Shown: positions 27,654 through 35,833 of the stretch, in pieces | Layout of the letters: each line of letters opens with the position of its first letter | Numbering within the stretch: the stretch's first letter is position 1 | DNA from: Roseibaca calidilacus | GTDB lineage: Bacteria; Pseudomonadota; Alphaproteobacteria; Rhodobacterales; Rhodobacteraceae | Assembly: GCF_001517585.1 (NCBI RefSeq) | Contig: NZ_FBYC01000001.1 | Span: 434,001-498,000, forward strand | DNA: 64,000 nt | Direction: 5' to 3' | Notes under the pieces: generated by a model | What the model was told of the DNA's origin: nothing | The model's database searches: none | Seen by the model: only the letters and a program-made list of their open reading frames with translations | Made by a program: the position numbers and the translations under genes

Positions 27654-28925
27654 ATGTCGAGCACCAGCGATCTTCGCACGCAGACAGCGCCGCCGAAAAC
27701 GGCCTTCCGGTTTAGCATGCTGCTGTACGACCAGCGCTACCGGTCGGTTACAATTCAGATCGTGTTCCTGTTTGTCCTGATGTTGGGGATCGCGTGGTTG
27801 GTCGATAACACGATCAGCAACTTGCGTGCGCTGGGCAAGGATTTCAGCTTTGCATTCCTGTCTGCCCCTGCCGGGTATGACATCAACCAGCGTCCCATCG
27901 AATATAATAGCCAGATGACCCATGGCCGCGCAGCCTTGGTCGGCCTGCTGAACACGGCAATTCTGGCGGTGATGGCCTGTGCGCTGGCGACCGTTCTGGG
28001 CGTGATTGCCGGTGTCTTGCGCCTGTCCAACAATTGGATCGTGGCGCGGCTGATGACGATCTATGTCGAATTGTTCCGCAACATTCCGACCTTGGTCTGG
28101 ATCATCATCTTCGGTGCCATCATGACCGAATCGATGCCCGCGCCATCCGCCTTCCGTGGCGATACCCCAAGTGCCAGCATGTTCTTGAACGACTCGGTCG
28201 CGATCACCAACCGGGGCGTCTACATTCCGGCCATTCAGTTTGCCACTGACTTGGGCACTTTGCCGCTGGGCGTAGTGGCGCCATCCATCAATTGGCTGTT
28301 GGTTCTGGTTGCCATCATCGGGGGCATCTATGCCAACAAGGCAATCCTCAAACATGCCACGGCGGTTCAGAACGCGACCGGGCTGCGCCCCAAGACATGG
28401 TGGAAAAGCCTTGCTGTGTTGTTCGGCCCCTTGGTGGTTCTGTTCGTGCTGTTCGGCGCACATCTGGAGTATCCGGAATTGCGCGGCTTCAACTTTGCGG
28501 ACGGCGTGCATTTGCGCAATTCGCTGATCGCAATGTGGTTGGGGCTTGGCATCTATACCGGTGCCTTCGTGGCGGAGAATGTGCGCTCTGGGATTCTGGC
28601 AATCTCGCGGGGGCAGACCGAAGCGGCCTTTGCGCTGGGCTTGCAACCGGGCAAGACGATGCGGCTGGTGATCCTGCCGCAAGCGTTGCGGGTGATTATC
28701 CCGCCCTTGATCTCGCAATATCTGAACATCACCAAGAACACGTCGCTGGGTCTGGCCGTGGGCTATATGGACCTGCGATCGACCCTTGGGGGCATCACCA
28801 TCAACCAGACCGGGCGCGAGTTGGAGGGGATGCTGCTGATGATGCTGATCTACCTGGCCGTCAGTCTTGGGATCTCTGGTGCGATGAATGTCTACAACAA
28901 TCGCGTCAAGCTGAAGGAGCGGTAA
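27654..28925 (+). CDS. aapQ: General L-amino acid ABC transporter, permease AapQ
   Basis: 423 aa, much longer than ordinary HisM-type permeases because of the extra loop and helices typical of AapQ. RBS GACAGGAGAGTTTT precedes the ATG. About eight membrane helices, e.g. 'IVFLFVLMLGIAWLV' and 'LFGPLVVLFVLFGAHL'. The EAA loop that docks the ATPase is 'EAAFALGLQPGKTMRLVILPQALRVIIPPL'. It forms the transmembrane channel with AapM. The stop is 1 base before the aapM start. Confidence 0.95.
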   Translation: MSSTSDLRTQTAPPKTAFRFSMLLYDQRYRSVTIQIVFLFVLMLGIAWLVDNTISNLRALGKDFSFAFLSAPAGYDINQRPIEYNSQMTHGRAALVGLLNTAILAVMACALATVLGVIAGVLRLSNNWIVARLMTIYVELFRNIPTLVWIIIFGAIMTESMPAPSAFRGDTPSASMFLNDSVAITNRGVYIPAIQFATDLGTLPLGVVAPSINWLLVLVAIIGGIYANKAILKHATAVQNATGLRPKTWWKSLAVLFGPLVVLFVLFGAHLEYPELRGFNFADGVHLRNSLIAMWLGLGIYTGAFVAENVRSGILAISRGQTEAAFALGLQPGKTMRLVILPQALRVIIPPLISQYLNITKNTSLGLAVGYMDLRSTLGGITINQTGRELEGMLLMMLIYLAVSLGISGAMNVYNNRVKLKER

Positions 28926-28926
28926 T

Positions 28927-30219
28927 ATGAGTGATACCAACCCTATCAGCTATGTCCGCGAAACAATGCTGGACCAGCAAGAGCCGCCCGTCACCGAACG
29001 CGGCGCCATCAAGTGGCTGCGAGAGAACCTGTTTTCGGGCTGGTTGAATTCGCTGCTGACGGTTGCATCCCTTGGGGTGATCTGGTTCCTAATCATCGAA
29101 ATCGGTCCATGGCTGATGAACACGGTCTGGAACGCGGAATCGTTGCGCCAATGTCGGGAAGTGCTTGACGGTAGCTCTGGCGCCTGTTTCGCGGTCATCA
29201 AGGACCGGTGGCACCAATTGCTGTTTGGCTTCTACCCGAGAGAACACTATTGGCGCCCGGTCTTGGCACTGGTGTTGATGCTTGTGGCCCTTGCCCCGAT
29301 CCTGTTCGCAGAATTGCCGCGTAAGATGCTGTTCTTCTCGGCCCTGTTCCCGTTCATCGGCTATCACCTGCTGTGGGGCGGATCCATCTGGTTCCCCATT
29401 TCGATTTTGCTGGGGTTCGTGGCCGGGTATGTTGCATTCCGATTGGTGGTGAAGGTTTCGTCTTTGGTCGGCGTGATCGCGGCGGTCGCGGGAACCTTGC
29501 TGTGGTGGGTGTTTCTTGCCGGGCCATTTGACGCAGCGCTTTATTCAGTGGCCCCGATTGGGCTGGAATTCGTCCGCTCCGACAGTTTCGGGGGGTTCCT
29601 GATTTCCATCGTGATCGGGGTGTCGGGGATTTCGCTGTCCTTGCCGCTTGGCATCTTGCTGGCTTTGGGGCGGCAGTCCGATATGATCTTCGTGAAATCC
29701 GTCTGCGTGGTGTTCATCGAATTCATCCGCGGCGTGCCGCTCATCACGCTGTTGTTCACCGCATCGCTGCTGCTGAACTATTTCCTGCCGCCGGGCACCA
29801 GCTTTGACCTTATCCTGCGCGTGGTCATCATGGTGACGCTGTTTGCCGCCGCCTATATGGCAGAGGTGATCCGCGGTGGTCTGGCCGCCTTGCCCAAGGG
29901 CCAGTATGAGGCGGCCGATGCGCTGGGTCTGGATTACTGGAAGGCGCAGCGGCTCATCATCATGCCGCAGGCTTTGAAAATCTCGATTCCCGGTATCGTG
30001 AACACTTTTATCGGGCTGTTCAAGGATACCACTCTGGTTGTGTTCATCGGGCTTTTGGACCCGATCGGGCTGTCCAACGCCATCCGCGCCGATACCGACT
30101 GGAACGGGATCTACTGGGAACTGTTCATCTTTATCGGGGCTTTGTTTTTCATTTTCTGTTTCAGCATGTCGCGTTACTCCATGTATCTGGAGCGCAAGCT
30201 GAAAACCGATCATCGATAA
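28927..30219 (+). CDS. aapM: General L-amino acid ABC transporter, permease AapM
   Basis: 430 aa. The N-terminal half has a soluble start, one helix ('SLGVIWFLIIEIGPWLMNTV') and a periplasmic segment with the AapM-like 'RWHQLLFGFYPREHYWRPVLAL'. The C-terminal half is the permease domain with EAA loop 'EAADALGLDYWKAQRLIIMPQALKISIPGI'. It ends with 'SRYSMYLERKLKTDHR', a family-typical tail. RBS AAGGAGCGGTAAT overlaps the end of aapQ. Confidence 0.95.
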   Translation: MSDTNPISYVRETMLDQQEPPVTERGAIKWLRENLFSGWLNSLLTVASLGVIWFLIIEIGPWLMNTVWNAESLRQCREVLDGSSGACFAVIKDRWHQLLFGFYPREHYWRPVLALVLMLVALAPILFAELPRKMLFFSALFPFIGYHLLWGGSIWFPISILLGFVAGYVAFRLVVKVSSLVGVIAAVAGTLLWWVFLAGPFDAALYSVAPIGLEFVRSDSFGGFLISIVIGVSGISLSLPLGILLALGRQSDMIFVKSVCVVFIEFIRGVPLITLLFTASLLLNYFLPPGTSFDLILRVVIMVTLFAAAYMAEVIRGGLAALPKGQYEAADALGLDYWKAQRLIIMPQALKISIPGIVNTFIGLFKDTTLVVFIGLLDPIGLSNAIRADTDWNGIYWELFIFIGALFFIFCFSMSRYSMYLERKLKTDHR

Positions 30220-30231
30220 GGAGTGTGACAT

Positions 30232-31038
30232 ATGTCAGACCTAGCTGCCCCCGAAATCCCCGTTGATCGCGATATCGACATCAGCAAAATGCAGGTCAGC
30301 GACGAGCTGGCGATCCAGATCACCGGTATGAACAAGTGGTATGGGTCATTTCATGTGCTTCGTGACATCAACATGTCGGTCTATCGCGGCGAGCGGATTG
30401 TGGTCTGTGGCCCGTCAGGGTCGGGGAAATCCACGCTCATCCGCTGCATCAACCGTTTGGAAGAACATCAGGCAGGGCAGATCATTGTCGATGGCACTGA
30501 ACTGACGGGCGATCTGAAGAACATCGACAAGGTGCGCTCAGAGGTCGGGATGGTGTTCCAGCATTTCAACCTGTTCCCGCATCTGACCATTCTGGAAAAC
30601 TGCACCCTCGCGCCCATCTGGGTGCGCAAGGTGCCAAAACGTCAGGCCGAGGAAACGGCCATGCATTTTCTGGAAAAAGTGAAAATCCCGGAACAGGCCA
30701 ACAAATATCCCGGCCAGTTGTCGGGCGGTCAGCAGCAGCGCGTGGCCATTGCGCGGTCACTGTGCATGAAACCGCGTATCATGCTGTTCGACGAACCGAC
30801 CTCGGCGCTTGACCCGGAAATGATTAAAGAAGTGTTGGACACCATGATCGCGCTGGCCGAAGAAGGCATGACCATGATCTGCGTGACCCATGAAATGGGC
30901 TTTGCGCAGGCTGTTGCGAACCGGGTAATCTTCATGGACCAAGGCCAGATTGTGGAACAGAACGAACCGAAAGAGTTTTTCAGCAATCCGCAATCGGATC
31001 GCACGAAGCTGTTCCTGAGCCAGATTCTGGGGCACTGA
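30232..31038 (+). CDS. aapP: General L-amino acid ABC transporter, ATP-binding protein AapP
   Basis: 268 aa. Walker A '[21 protein letters not shown]', Q-loop '[19 protein letters not shown]', signature '[15 protein letters not shown]', Walker B '[16 protein letters not shown]' and H-loop '[15 protein letters not shown]' are all intact. The N-terminal 35 residues are an acidic extension before '[17 protein letters not shown]'. It energises AapQM. RBS AAGGAGTGTGACAT follows the aapM stop; the operon ends at the palindromic terminator 31061-31086. Confidence 0.97.
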   Translation: MSDLAAPEIPVDRDIDISKMQVSDELAIQITGMNKWYGSFHVLRDINMSVYRGERIVVCGPSGSGKSTLIRCINRLEEHQAGQIIVDGTELTGDLKNIDKVRSEVGMVFQHFNLFPHLTILENCTLAPIWVRKVPKRQAEETAMHFLEKVKIPEQANKYPGQLSGGQQQRVAIARSLCMKPRIMLFDEPTSALDPEMIKEVLDTMIALAEEGMTMICVTHEMGFAQAVANRVIFMDQGQIVEQNEPKEFFSNPQSDRTKLFLSQILGH

Positions 31039-31060
31039 CCTGCAGGCGCCTCGAAAACCG

Positions 31061-31086
31061 AAACGGGGGCCGCGCGGCCCCCGTTT
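31061..31086. terminator. Bidirectional terminator shared by aapP and hemP
   Basis: AAACGGGGGCCG-CG-CGGCCCCCGTTT is a 12-bp perfect stem. It is followed by a T on the plus side and by TCGGTTTT on the minus side. It ends immediately before the hemP stop codon (31087-31089), so it can stop transcription from both convergent genes. Confidence 0.88.
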
Positions 31087-31248
31087 TCATTTCGTCAGGA
31101 TCAGCTTGCCCGCGCGGGTAATGCGAAGCTGGTAGGTTTTGCCGTCCAGTACGATCTGTGCCAGATTGCCACCGCGCGTCAGGTTGTAGACGTCATGCAC
31201 CGGGGCGGTGGGGGCGGTCTCGGGGATGAAACGGGTAATGGCGTTCAT
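31087..31248 (-). CDS. hemP: Hemin uptake protein HemP
   Basis: A 53-aa protein from ATG 31248 to TGA 31087. The C-terminal half is the HemP/HmuP signature: 'GGNLAQIVLDGKTYQLRITRAGKLILTK', shown here in pieces as 'AQIVLDGKTYQLRITR' and 'AGKLILTK'. The N-terminus (MNAITRFIPETAPTAPVHDVYN) is variable, as in homologs. HemP is a small regulator or accessory protein for heme uptake, needed for expression of the TonB-dependent heme receptor in some Proteobacteria. It has RBS CCAAGAGAGAGCCC upstream. No heme transport genes are nearby; it lies between the aap operon and bhcR. Confidence 0.9.
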   Translation of the reverse strand: MNAITRFIPETAPTAPVHDVYNLTRGGNLAQIVLDGKTYQLRITRAGKLILTK

Positions 31249-31329
31249 GGGCTCTCTCTTGGGTCAGATGTGGGTTGGCTGACCTGTCGGTTGGCTCTGA
31301 CATAAACCTGACAAAATAAATCGGATTTG

Positions 31330-32157
31330 TCAAACCGCTTTTGCGGCAGGGGCCACGCCCCCGGTCGCCGCCGTGATCCGCGCCGCTGTTTCGACGACAA
31401 GCGCCCCGATCCGGTCCAGATTGCCGGCCTCTAGCCGAAAGGCCGGGCCAGAGACCGACACACCCGCCACCGGTTCGCCATGCGGGTTGAAGATGGGGGC
31501 GGCAATGCAGCGCATCCCCGGCGCGCGCTCTTCATCGTCAAAGGCAAAGCCGCGCGCGCGGGTGCGGGCGCAATCGGCTTGCAGCGCGTCCAGCGATGTC
31601 AGGGATGCGGGTGTGAAAGCCTGCAACCCTCTGCGCGCCACCACTTGCGCGACCCGCGCGTCGTCAAACCATGCCAGCAGGGCTTTGCCGATGCCCGACA
31701 CATGCATTGGCCCAATCGTGCCGGGGGGAAAGAAGGCGCGAATCGCCTGATGCGTTTCGACCTGCGTTAGGAACAATACCTCGTCCTGTTGTTCCACGCC
31801 CAGATTGGCCGTCTCGCCGCTGTCGCGCATCAGGGCTTGCATTGGCGCGCGGGCGCGTTCCACCAGCGAGGTGCGGCGCAGAAACGACGTGCCCGCGCGG
31901 AACGTGCCGACGCCGACGTGCCAGACTTGCCCGGCTGGGTCTAGGTCCACCATCTCGCGCTGTTGCAGGGTGATCAGCACACGGTAAACGGTTGCGGTGG
32001 ATTGCCCGCAAGCACTGGCAAGGGTCGACAGCGTCATCCCTTCGGATTGCGCCAAGGTTTCTAGAATTGCCATGGCCCGGTCCAGGGACTGAATCGTGTT
32101 CTGCGCCGTTTTGTCATGGAATGCGCGCGGGCGACCGCGCCGTGAAAGTTGTGTCAT
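31330..32157 (-). CDS. bhcR: IclR family regulator of the beta-hydroxyaspartate cycle, BhcR
   Basis: 275 aa. N-terminal winged HTH (about residues 20-80: 'NTIQSLDRAMAILETLA', 'TLSTLASACGQSTATVYRVLITLQQ'). The C-terminal IclR effector domain contains 'LFLTQVETHQAIRAFFPPG', 'MHVSGIGKALLAW' and 'PIFNPHGEPVAGVSVSGPAFR'. It is divergent from bhcABCD, the arrangement described for bhcR in Paracoccus and marine Alphaproteobacteria, where glyoxylate is the effector. The shared 171-base region carries TGAAAAA inverted repeats. Name given from context plus family. Confidence 0.9.
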   Translation of the reverse strand: MTQLSRRGRPRAFHDKTAQNTIQSLDRAMAILETLAQSEGMTLSTLASACGQSTATVYRVLITLQQREMVDLDPAGQVWHVGVGTFRAGTSFLRRTSLVERARAPMQALMRDSGETANLGVEQQDEVLFLTQVETHQAIRAFFPPGTIGPMHVSGIGKALLAWFDDARVAQVVARRGLQAFTPASLTSLDALQADCARTRARGFAFDDEERAPGMRCIAAPIFNPHGEPVAGVSVSGPAFRLEAGNLDRIGALVVETAARITAATGGVAPAAKAV

Positions 32158-32197
32158 CGGCTACCTTTTCGCCAAGCGCCGCAGTGCAGAAAGCAGA

Positions 32198-32247
32198 GTG
32201 AAAAACGCTTAGCATCTGTAATATAACATGAAATCTGTGTTTTTCAC
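32198..32247. promoter_or_regulatory. Wide inverted repeat in the bhcR-bhcA promoter region
   Basis: GTGAAAAAC at 32198-32206 and its exact complement GTTTTTCAC at 32239-32247, 32 bases apart. The half-site TGAAAAA is the same as in the dyad at 32259-32281, giving four half-sites in 83 bases. Candidate BhcR binding sites. Confidence 0.55.
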
Positions 32248-32258
32248 ATTGGGCAATG

Positions 32259-32281
32259 ATTTTTCAAAAAAATTGAAAAAT
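32259..32281. promoter_or_regulatory. Perfect 9-bp dyad, candidate BhcR operator
   Basis: ATTTTTCAA, AAAAA, TTGAAAAAT: a 23-bp palindrome 47 bases before the bhcA start. A weaker dyad CATTG-GG-CAATG lies just upstream (32247-32258). IclR proteins bind such dyads as dimers of dimers; the assignment is inferred. Confidence 0.6.
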
Positions 32282-32328
32282 ACCGCCAAAGCTGTGACAA
32301 CGCCCCCAATACCAAAAAGGGGGACAAG

Positions 32329-33519
32329 ATGTCTTTGCAGAACCCGGTTTTCATTCCCGGCCCGACCAATATGCCCGAAAGCCTGCGCAAGGCGTGTGAC
32401 ATGCCGACCATCGACCACCGATCACCCGCCTTTGCCGCGGTGTTCCAGCCTGCTGTGGCCGGCGTGAAAGAGGTGCTGGGCATGGAAGCGGGCGAAGTGC
32501 TGCTGCTGCCCGCCACCGGCACTGGCGGCTGGGAAGCCGCGATCAGCAACGCGCTCTCGCCCGGTGACAAGGTTCTGGCCGCGCGCCACGGCATGTTCAG
32601 CCATCGCTGGATTGACCTGTGCCAGCGTCATGGGCTGGATGTGCAGATCATCGAAGCGCCATGGGGCGAAGGTTGCCCGACCGACGCAATGGGCGAAGCC
32701 TTGGCTGCGGATACCGACCATAGCATCAAGGCCGTGTTGGCCACGCATAATGAAACCGCAACTGGTGTGCGCTCTGACATTGCCGGCCTGCGCGCTGCGA
32801 TGGACAAAGCTGGCCACCCGGCGCTTCTGCTGGTCGATGGTGTCAGCTCCATCGCCTCTATGCCGTTCGAGATGGATGCGTGGGGCGTGGATATTGCCGT
32901 TGCCGGCTCGCAAAAAGGCTTCATGCTGCCCGCTGGTCTGGCCATTCTGGGCGTGTCGTCCAAGGCGCTGGCCGCGCGGGACAGCGCCACATTGCCGCGC
33001 ACCTATTTCGACTTTGGCGATATGCTGAAGGGCTATGCCGCAGGCGGCTACCCGTTCACCCCGCCGGTGGGGCTGATAAACGGGTTGGCCGCCAGCATTG
33101 CCATGCTTCAGGCAGAGGGGCTGGACAATGTCTATGCGCGGCACCACCGCTTGGCAGAGGCCACGCGCCGCGCCGTGGGGGGCTGGGGCCTGAAGGTCTG
33201 CGCGGCGCGGCCCGACCTCTATTCCGACACTGTAACCGGCGTCATGGCGCCCGAAGGGTTCAACGGCACCGATGTGGTGACATTGGCCGCCAGCAAATAC
33301 GGTGTCGCTTTTGGTGTTGGGCTGGGCGAAGTCGCGGGCAAGTTGTTCCGCATCGGCCATCTGGGCAGCTTGACCGATGTGATGCTGCTATCGGGGCTGG
33401 CCACGGCAGAGATGTGCATGGCCGATCTGGGCTGGCCGGTCAAACTGGGCAGTGGCGTGGCGGCGGCTCAAGAGTATCTGCGCGGCACGACGGCGGAATC
33501 GATCGCCAAGGCCGCATAA
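32329..33519 (+). CDS. bhcA: L-aspartate-glyoxylate aminotransferase BhcA
   Basis: 396 aa. Class V PLP aminotransferase of the serine-glyoxylate type: 'NPVFIPGPTNMPESLRKACD' at the N-terminus, 'LPATGTGGWEAAISNALSPGDKVL', 'LLVDGVSSIASMPFEMDAWGVD' and the PLP lysine in 'AVAGSQKGFMLPAG' (about residue 193). BhcA converts glyoxylate to glycine using aspartate as donor, giving the oxaloacetate that closes the beta-hydroxyaspartate cycle. First gene of bhcABCD; RBS AAAAAGGGGGACAAG. Placement before bhcB-D separates it from plain serine-glyoxylate transaminases. Confidence 0.92.
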   Translation: MSLQNPVFIPGPTNMPESLRKACDMPTIDHRSPAFAAVFQPAVAGVKEVLGMEAGEVLLLPATGTGGWEAAISNALSPGDKVLAARHGMFSHRWIDLCQRHGLDVQIIEAPWGEGCPTDAMGEALAADTDHSIKAVLATHNETATGVRSDIAGLRAAMDKAGHPALLLVDGVSSIASMPFEMDAWGVDIAVAGSQKGFMLPAGLAILGVSSKALAARDSATLPRTYFDFGDMLKGYAAGGYPFTPPVGLINGLAASIAMLQAEGLDNVYARHHRLAEATRRAVGGWGLKVCAARPDLYSDTVTGVMAPEGFNGTDVVTLAASKYGVAFGVGLGEVAGKLFRIGHLGSLTDVMLLSGLATAEMCMADLGWPVKLGSGVAAAQEYLRGTTAESIAKAA

Positions 33520-33588
33520 GCTGCAACCGGCGGGGCAGGCGGGGCGTGGAACCCCGCATGCCTTGGCCATCTGACATCTGGGGGTGAT

Positions 33589-34560
33589 ATGAAAGACCAC
33601 ACAGACGCACCATTGCCGACATATGACGATGTGATCGCGGCCCATGAGCGGATTAAACCGTATATCCATCGCACGCCGATCCTGACCTCGGAATTCATGA
33701 ACAAACTGACCGGGGCAGAGCTGTTCTTTAAATGCGAGAACTTCCAGAAAGCTGGTGCGTTCAAGGTGCGCGGCGCGTCGAATGCCGTGTTCGGCCTGTC
33801 GGACGCAGATGCGGCCAAAGGCGTCGCCACGCATTCCAGCGGCAACCATGCCTTGTCGCTCAGCTACGCGGCGGGCCGCCGGGGCATTCCGTGTCATGTG
33901 GTCATGCCGCGCACCGCGCCGCAGGCCAAGAAAGACGCCGTGATTGGCTATGGCGGCACGATCACCGAATGTGAGCCATCGACGACCAGCCGTGAAGCGG
34001 TTTTTGCCGAAGTTCAGGCCCGCACCGGGGCCGATTTTGTCCACCCCTATAACGACCCGCGCGTGATCGCAGGGCAGGCCACTTGCTCGCGCGAGATGAT
34101 GGAGCAGGTCGAAGGGCTGGATGCCGTAATCGCGCCCATTGGCGGCGGCGGCATGATTTCGGGTTGCTGCCTGACGCTGTCGAATATCGCTCCGCATGTT
34201 GAGATTTATGCCGCCGAACCCGAACAGGCCGATGATGCCTATCGCAGCTTCAAGGCGGGCCATATCATTGCCGATGACGCGCCCAACACCATCGCAGATG
34301 GTTTGAAAGTGCCGCTGAAAGAAAACACATGGCATTTCGTGTCGCATCATGTGACCGATATTCTGACCGCGTCGGAACAGGAAATCATCGATGCGATGCG
34401 TCTGACATGGGCGCGCATGAAGATCGTGATGGAGCCAAGCTGCGCCGTGCCGCTGGCCACCATCCTGAAAAACCCCGAGGTGTTTCGTGGAAAGCGCGTT
34501 GGCGTGATTATCACCGGGGGCAACGTGGATCTGGACAAGCTGCCATGGATGGCAAGCTGA
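33589..34560 (+). CDS. bhcB: beta-hydroxyaspartate dehydratase BhcB
   Basis: 323 aa. Fold-type II PLP enzyme of the threonine/serine dehydratase group: 'IHRTPILTSEFMNKLTGAELFFK', PLP lysine in 'FQKAGAFKVRGASNAV' (about residue 54), 'THSSGNHALSLSYAA', glycine loop 'APIGGGGMISGCCL' and a late 'VIITGGNVDLDKLPW'. In the cycle it dehydrates erythro-beta-hydroxyaspartate to iminosuccinate. It resembles threo-3-hydroxyaspartate ammonia-lyase, from which context separates it. RBS GGGGGTGAT; 69 bases after bhcA. Confidence 0.92.
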   Translation: MKDHTDAPLPTYDDVIAAHERIKPYIHRTPILTSEFMNKLTGAELFFKCENFQKAGAFKVRGASNAVFGLSDADAAKGVATHSSGNHALSLSYAAGRRGIPCHVVMPRTAPQAKKDAVIGYGGTITECEPSTTSREAVFAEVQARTGADFVHPYNDPRVIAGQATCSREMMEQVEGLDAVIAPIGGGGMISGCCLTLSNIAPHVEIYAAEPEQADDAYRSFKAGHIIADDAPNTIADGLKVPLKENTWHFVSHHVTDILTASEQEIIDAMRLTWARMKIVMEPSCAVPLATILKNPEVFRGKRVGVIITGGNVDLDKLPWMAS

Positions 34561-34584
34561 CCAATACAACAAGGGGTTAATCTT

Positions 34585-35748
34585 ATGAACGCACCGACGA
34601 AATTTGACGGCCTTGAAGTGGGTTTTGACGTGCCGGCCCTGCCGGGCATGGACGAGGCCGATATTCAGACGCCCTGCCTTGTGCTGGATCTGGACGCGCT
34701 GGAGCGCAACATCAAGAAAATGGGCGATTATGCCCGCGAACATGGCATGCGCCACCGTGTGCATGGCAAAATGCACAAATCGGTCGATGTGGCCAAGCTG
34801 CAAGAAAGCCTTGGCGGCGCCTGCGGCGTCTGCTGCCAGAAGGTAAGCGAGGCAGAGGTCTTTGCCCGTGGCGGCATCAAGGACGTGCTGGTCAGCAACC
34901 AAGTGCGCGATCCGGCCAAGATCGACCGCTTGGCGCGCATCCCGAAGCTGGGCGCGCGCGCCATCTGCTGTGTCGATGACGTGGCGAATGTGGCCGACCT
35001 GTCGGCTGCGGCGGTCAAGCATGGCACGCAGATCGAATGTTTGGTCGAAATCGACTGCGGCGCAGGCCGCTGCGGCGTGACCACCACCGAAGCCGTGGTC
35101 GAGATTGCCAAGGCCATCGACGCCGCCGAGGGGCTGAAATTCGCCGGTATCCAAGCGTATCAAGGTGCCATGCAGCACATGGACAGCTATGAAGAGCGCA
35201 AGGCCAAGGTCGATATTGCCATTGCCATGGTGCGCGACGCGGTCGAAGGGCTGAAGGCCGAAGGTCTGGACTGCGACATCGTCGGCGGCGGCGGCACAGG
35301 GTCGTATTACTTCGAATCGAACTCGGGCGTGTACAATGAACTGCAATGCGGCAGCTATGCTTTCATGGATGCCGATTATGGCCGCATTCTGGACAAGGAC
35401 GGCAAGCGCATTGACCAAGGCGAATGGGAAAACGCGTTGTTCCTGCTGACCAGCGTGATGAGCCACGCCAAGGCCGACAAGGCTATCGTGGATGCCGGCC
35501 TGAAAGCGCAGTCGGTCGATAGTGGGTTGCCCTTCATCTACGGGCGCGACGATGTGAAATACGTCAAATGCTCGGATGAACACGGCGTGGTGGCCGACCC
35601 CGAAGGCGTGTTGAAAGTGGGCGACAAGCTGAAACTGGTGCCGGGCCATTGCGACCCGACCTGCAACGTCCACGACTGGTATGTCGGCGTGCGGGAGGGC
35701 AAGGTCGAAACCGTCTGGCCCGTCAGCGCGCGCGGCAAGGCTTATTAA
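34585..35748 (+). CDS. bhcC: beta-hydroxyaspartate aldolase BhcC
   Basis: 387 aa. D-threonine aldolase/alanine racemase-fold PLP enzyme: 'IQTPCLVLDLDALERNIKKM', PLP lysine region 'HRVHGKMHKSVDVAKLQ', 'VEIDCGAGRCGV', 'IQAYQGAMQHMDSYEERKA', 'VGGGGTGSYYFES' and the C-terminal metal-site stretch 'LVPGHCDPTCNVHDWYVG'. It condenses glycine with glyoxylate to (2R,3S)-beta-hydroxyaspartate, the carbon-carbon bond-forming step of the cycle. Translation begins after AAGGGGTTAATCTT. Followed by a GC hairpin before bhcD. Confidence 0.93.
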   Translation: MNAPTKFDGLEVGFDVPALPGMDEADIQTPCLVLDLDALERNIKKMGDYAREHGMRHRVHGKMHKSVDVAKLQESLGGACGVCCQKVSEAEVFARGGIKDVLVSNQVRDPAKIDRLARIPKLGARAICCVDDVANVADLSAAAVKHGTQIECLVEIDCGAGRCGVTTTEAVVEIAKAIDAAEGLKFAGIQAYQGAMQHMDSYEERKAKVDIAIAMVRDAVEGLKAEGLDCDIVGGGGTGSYYFESNSGVYNELQCGSYAFMDADYGRILDKDGKRIDQGEWENALFLLTSVMSHAKADKAIVDAGLKAQSVDSGLPFIYGRDDVKYVKCSDEHGVVADPEGVLKVGDKLKLVPGHCDPTCNVHDWYVGVREGKVETVWPVSARGKAY

Positions 35749-35776
35749 GCGCCGCAACACAGCATGCATGTCTTAT

Positions 35777-35800
35777 GGCCCCGAGCTGAGGTTCGGGGCC
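35777..35800 (+). repeat. GC hairpin between bhcC and bhcD
   Basis: GGCCCCGA, 8-base loop, TCGGGGCC: perfect stem in the 85-base bhcC-bhcD gap, with no T run. It may lower or stabilise expression of the distal part of the operon. Confidence 0.65.
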
Positions 35801-35833
35801 TGACTTTCCCGGAATATTGAAAGGACCACTCTC

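Noticed and set aside
26469-28940. 823-codon open frame on the minus strand opposite aapJ-aapQ
   Set aside because: Antisense shadow of two clearly recognisable ABC transporter genes; the translation is rich in His, Gln and Arg with no domain.
33388-35769. 793-codon minus-strand open frame opposite bhcB-bhcC
   Set aside because: Shadow of high-GC coding sequence; the translation has no motif, and the plus-strand genes are well supported.
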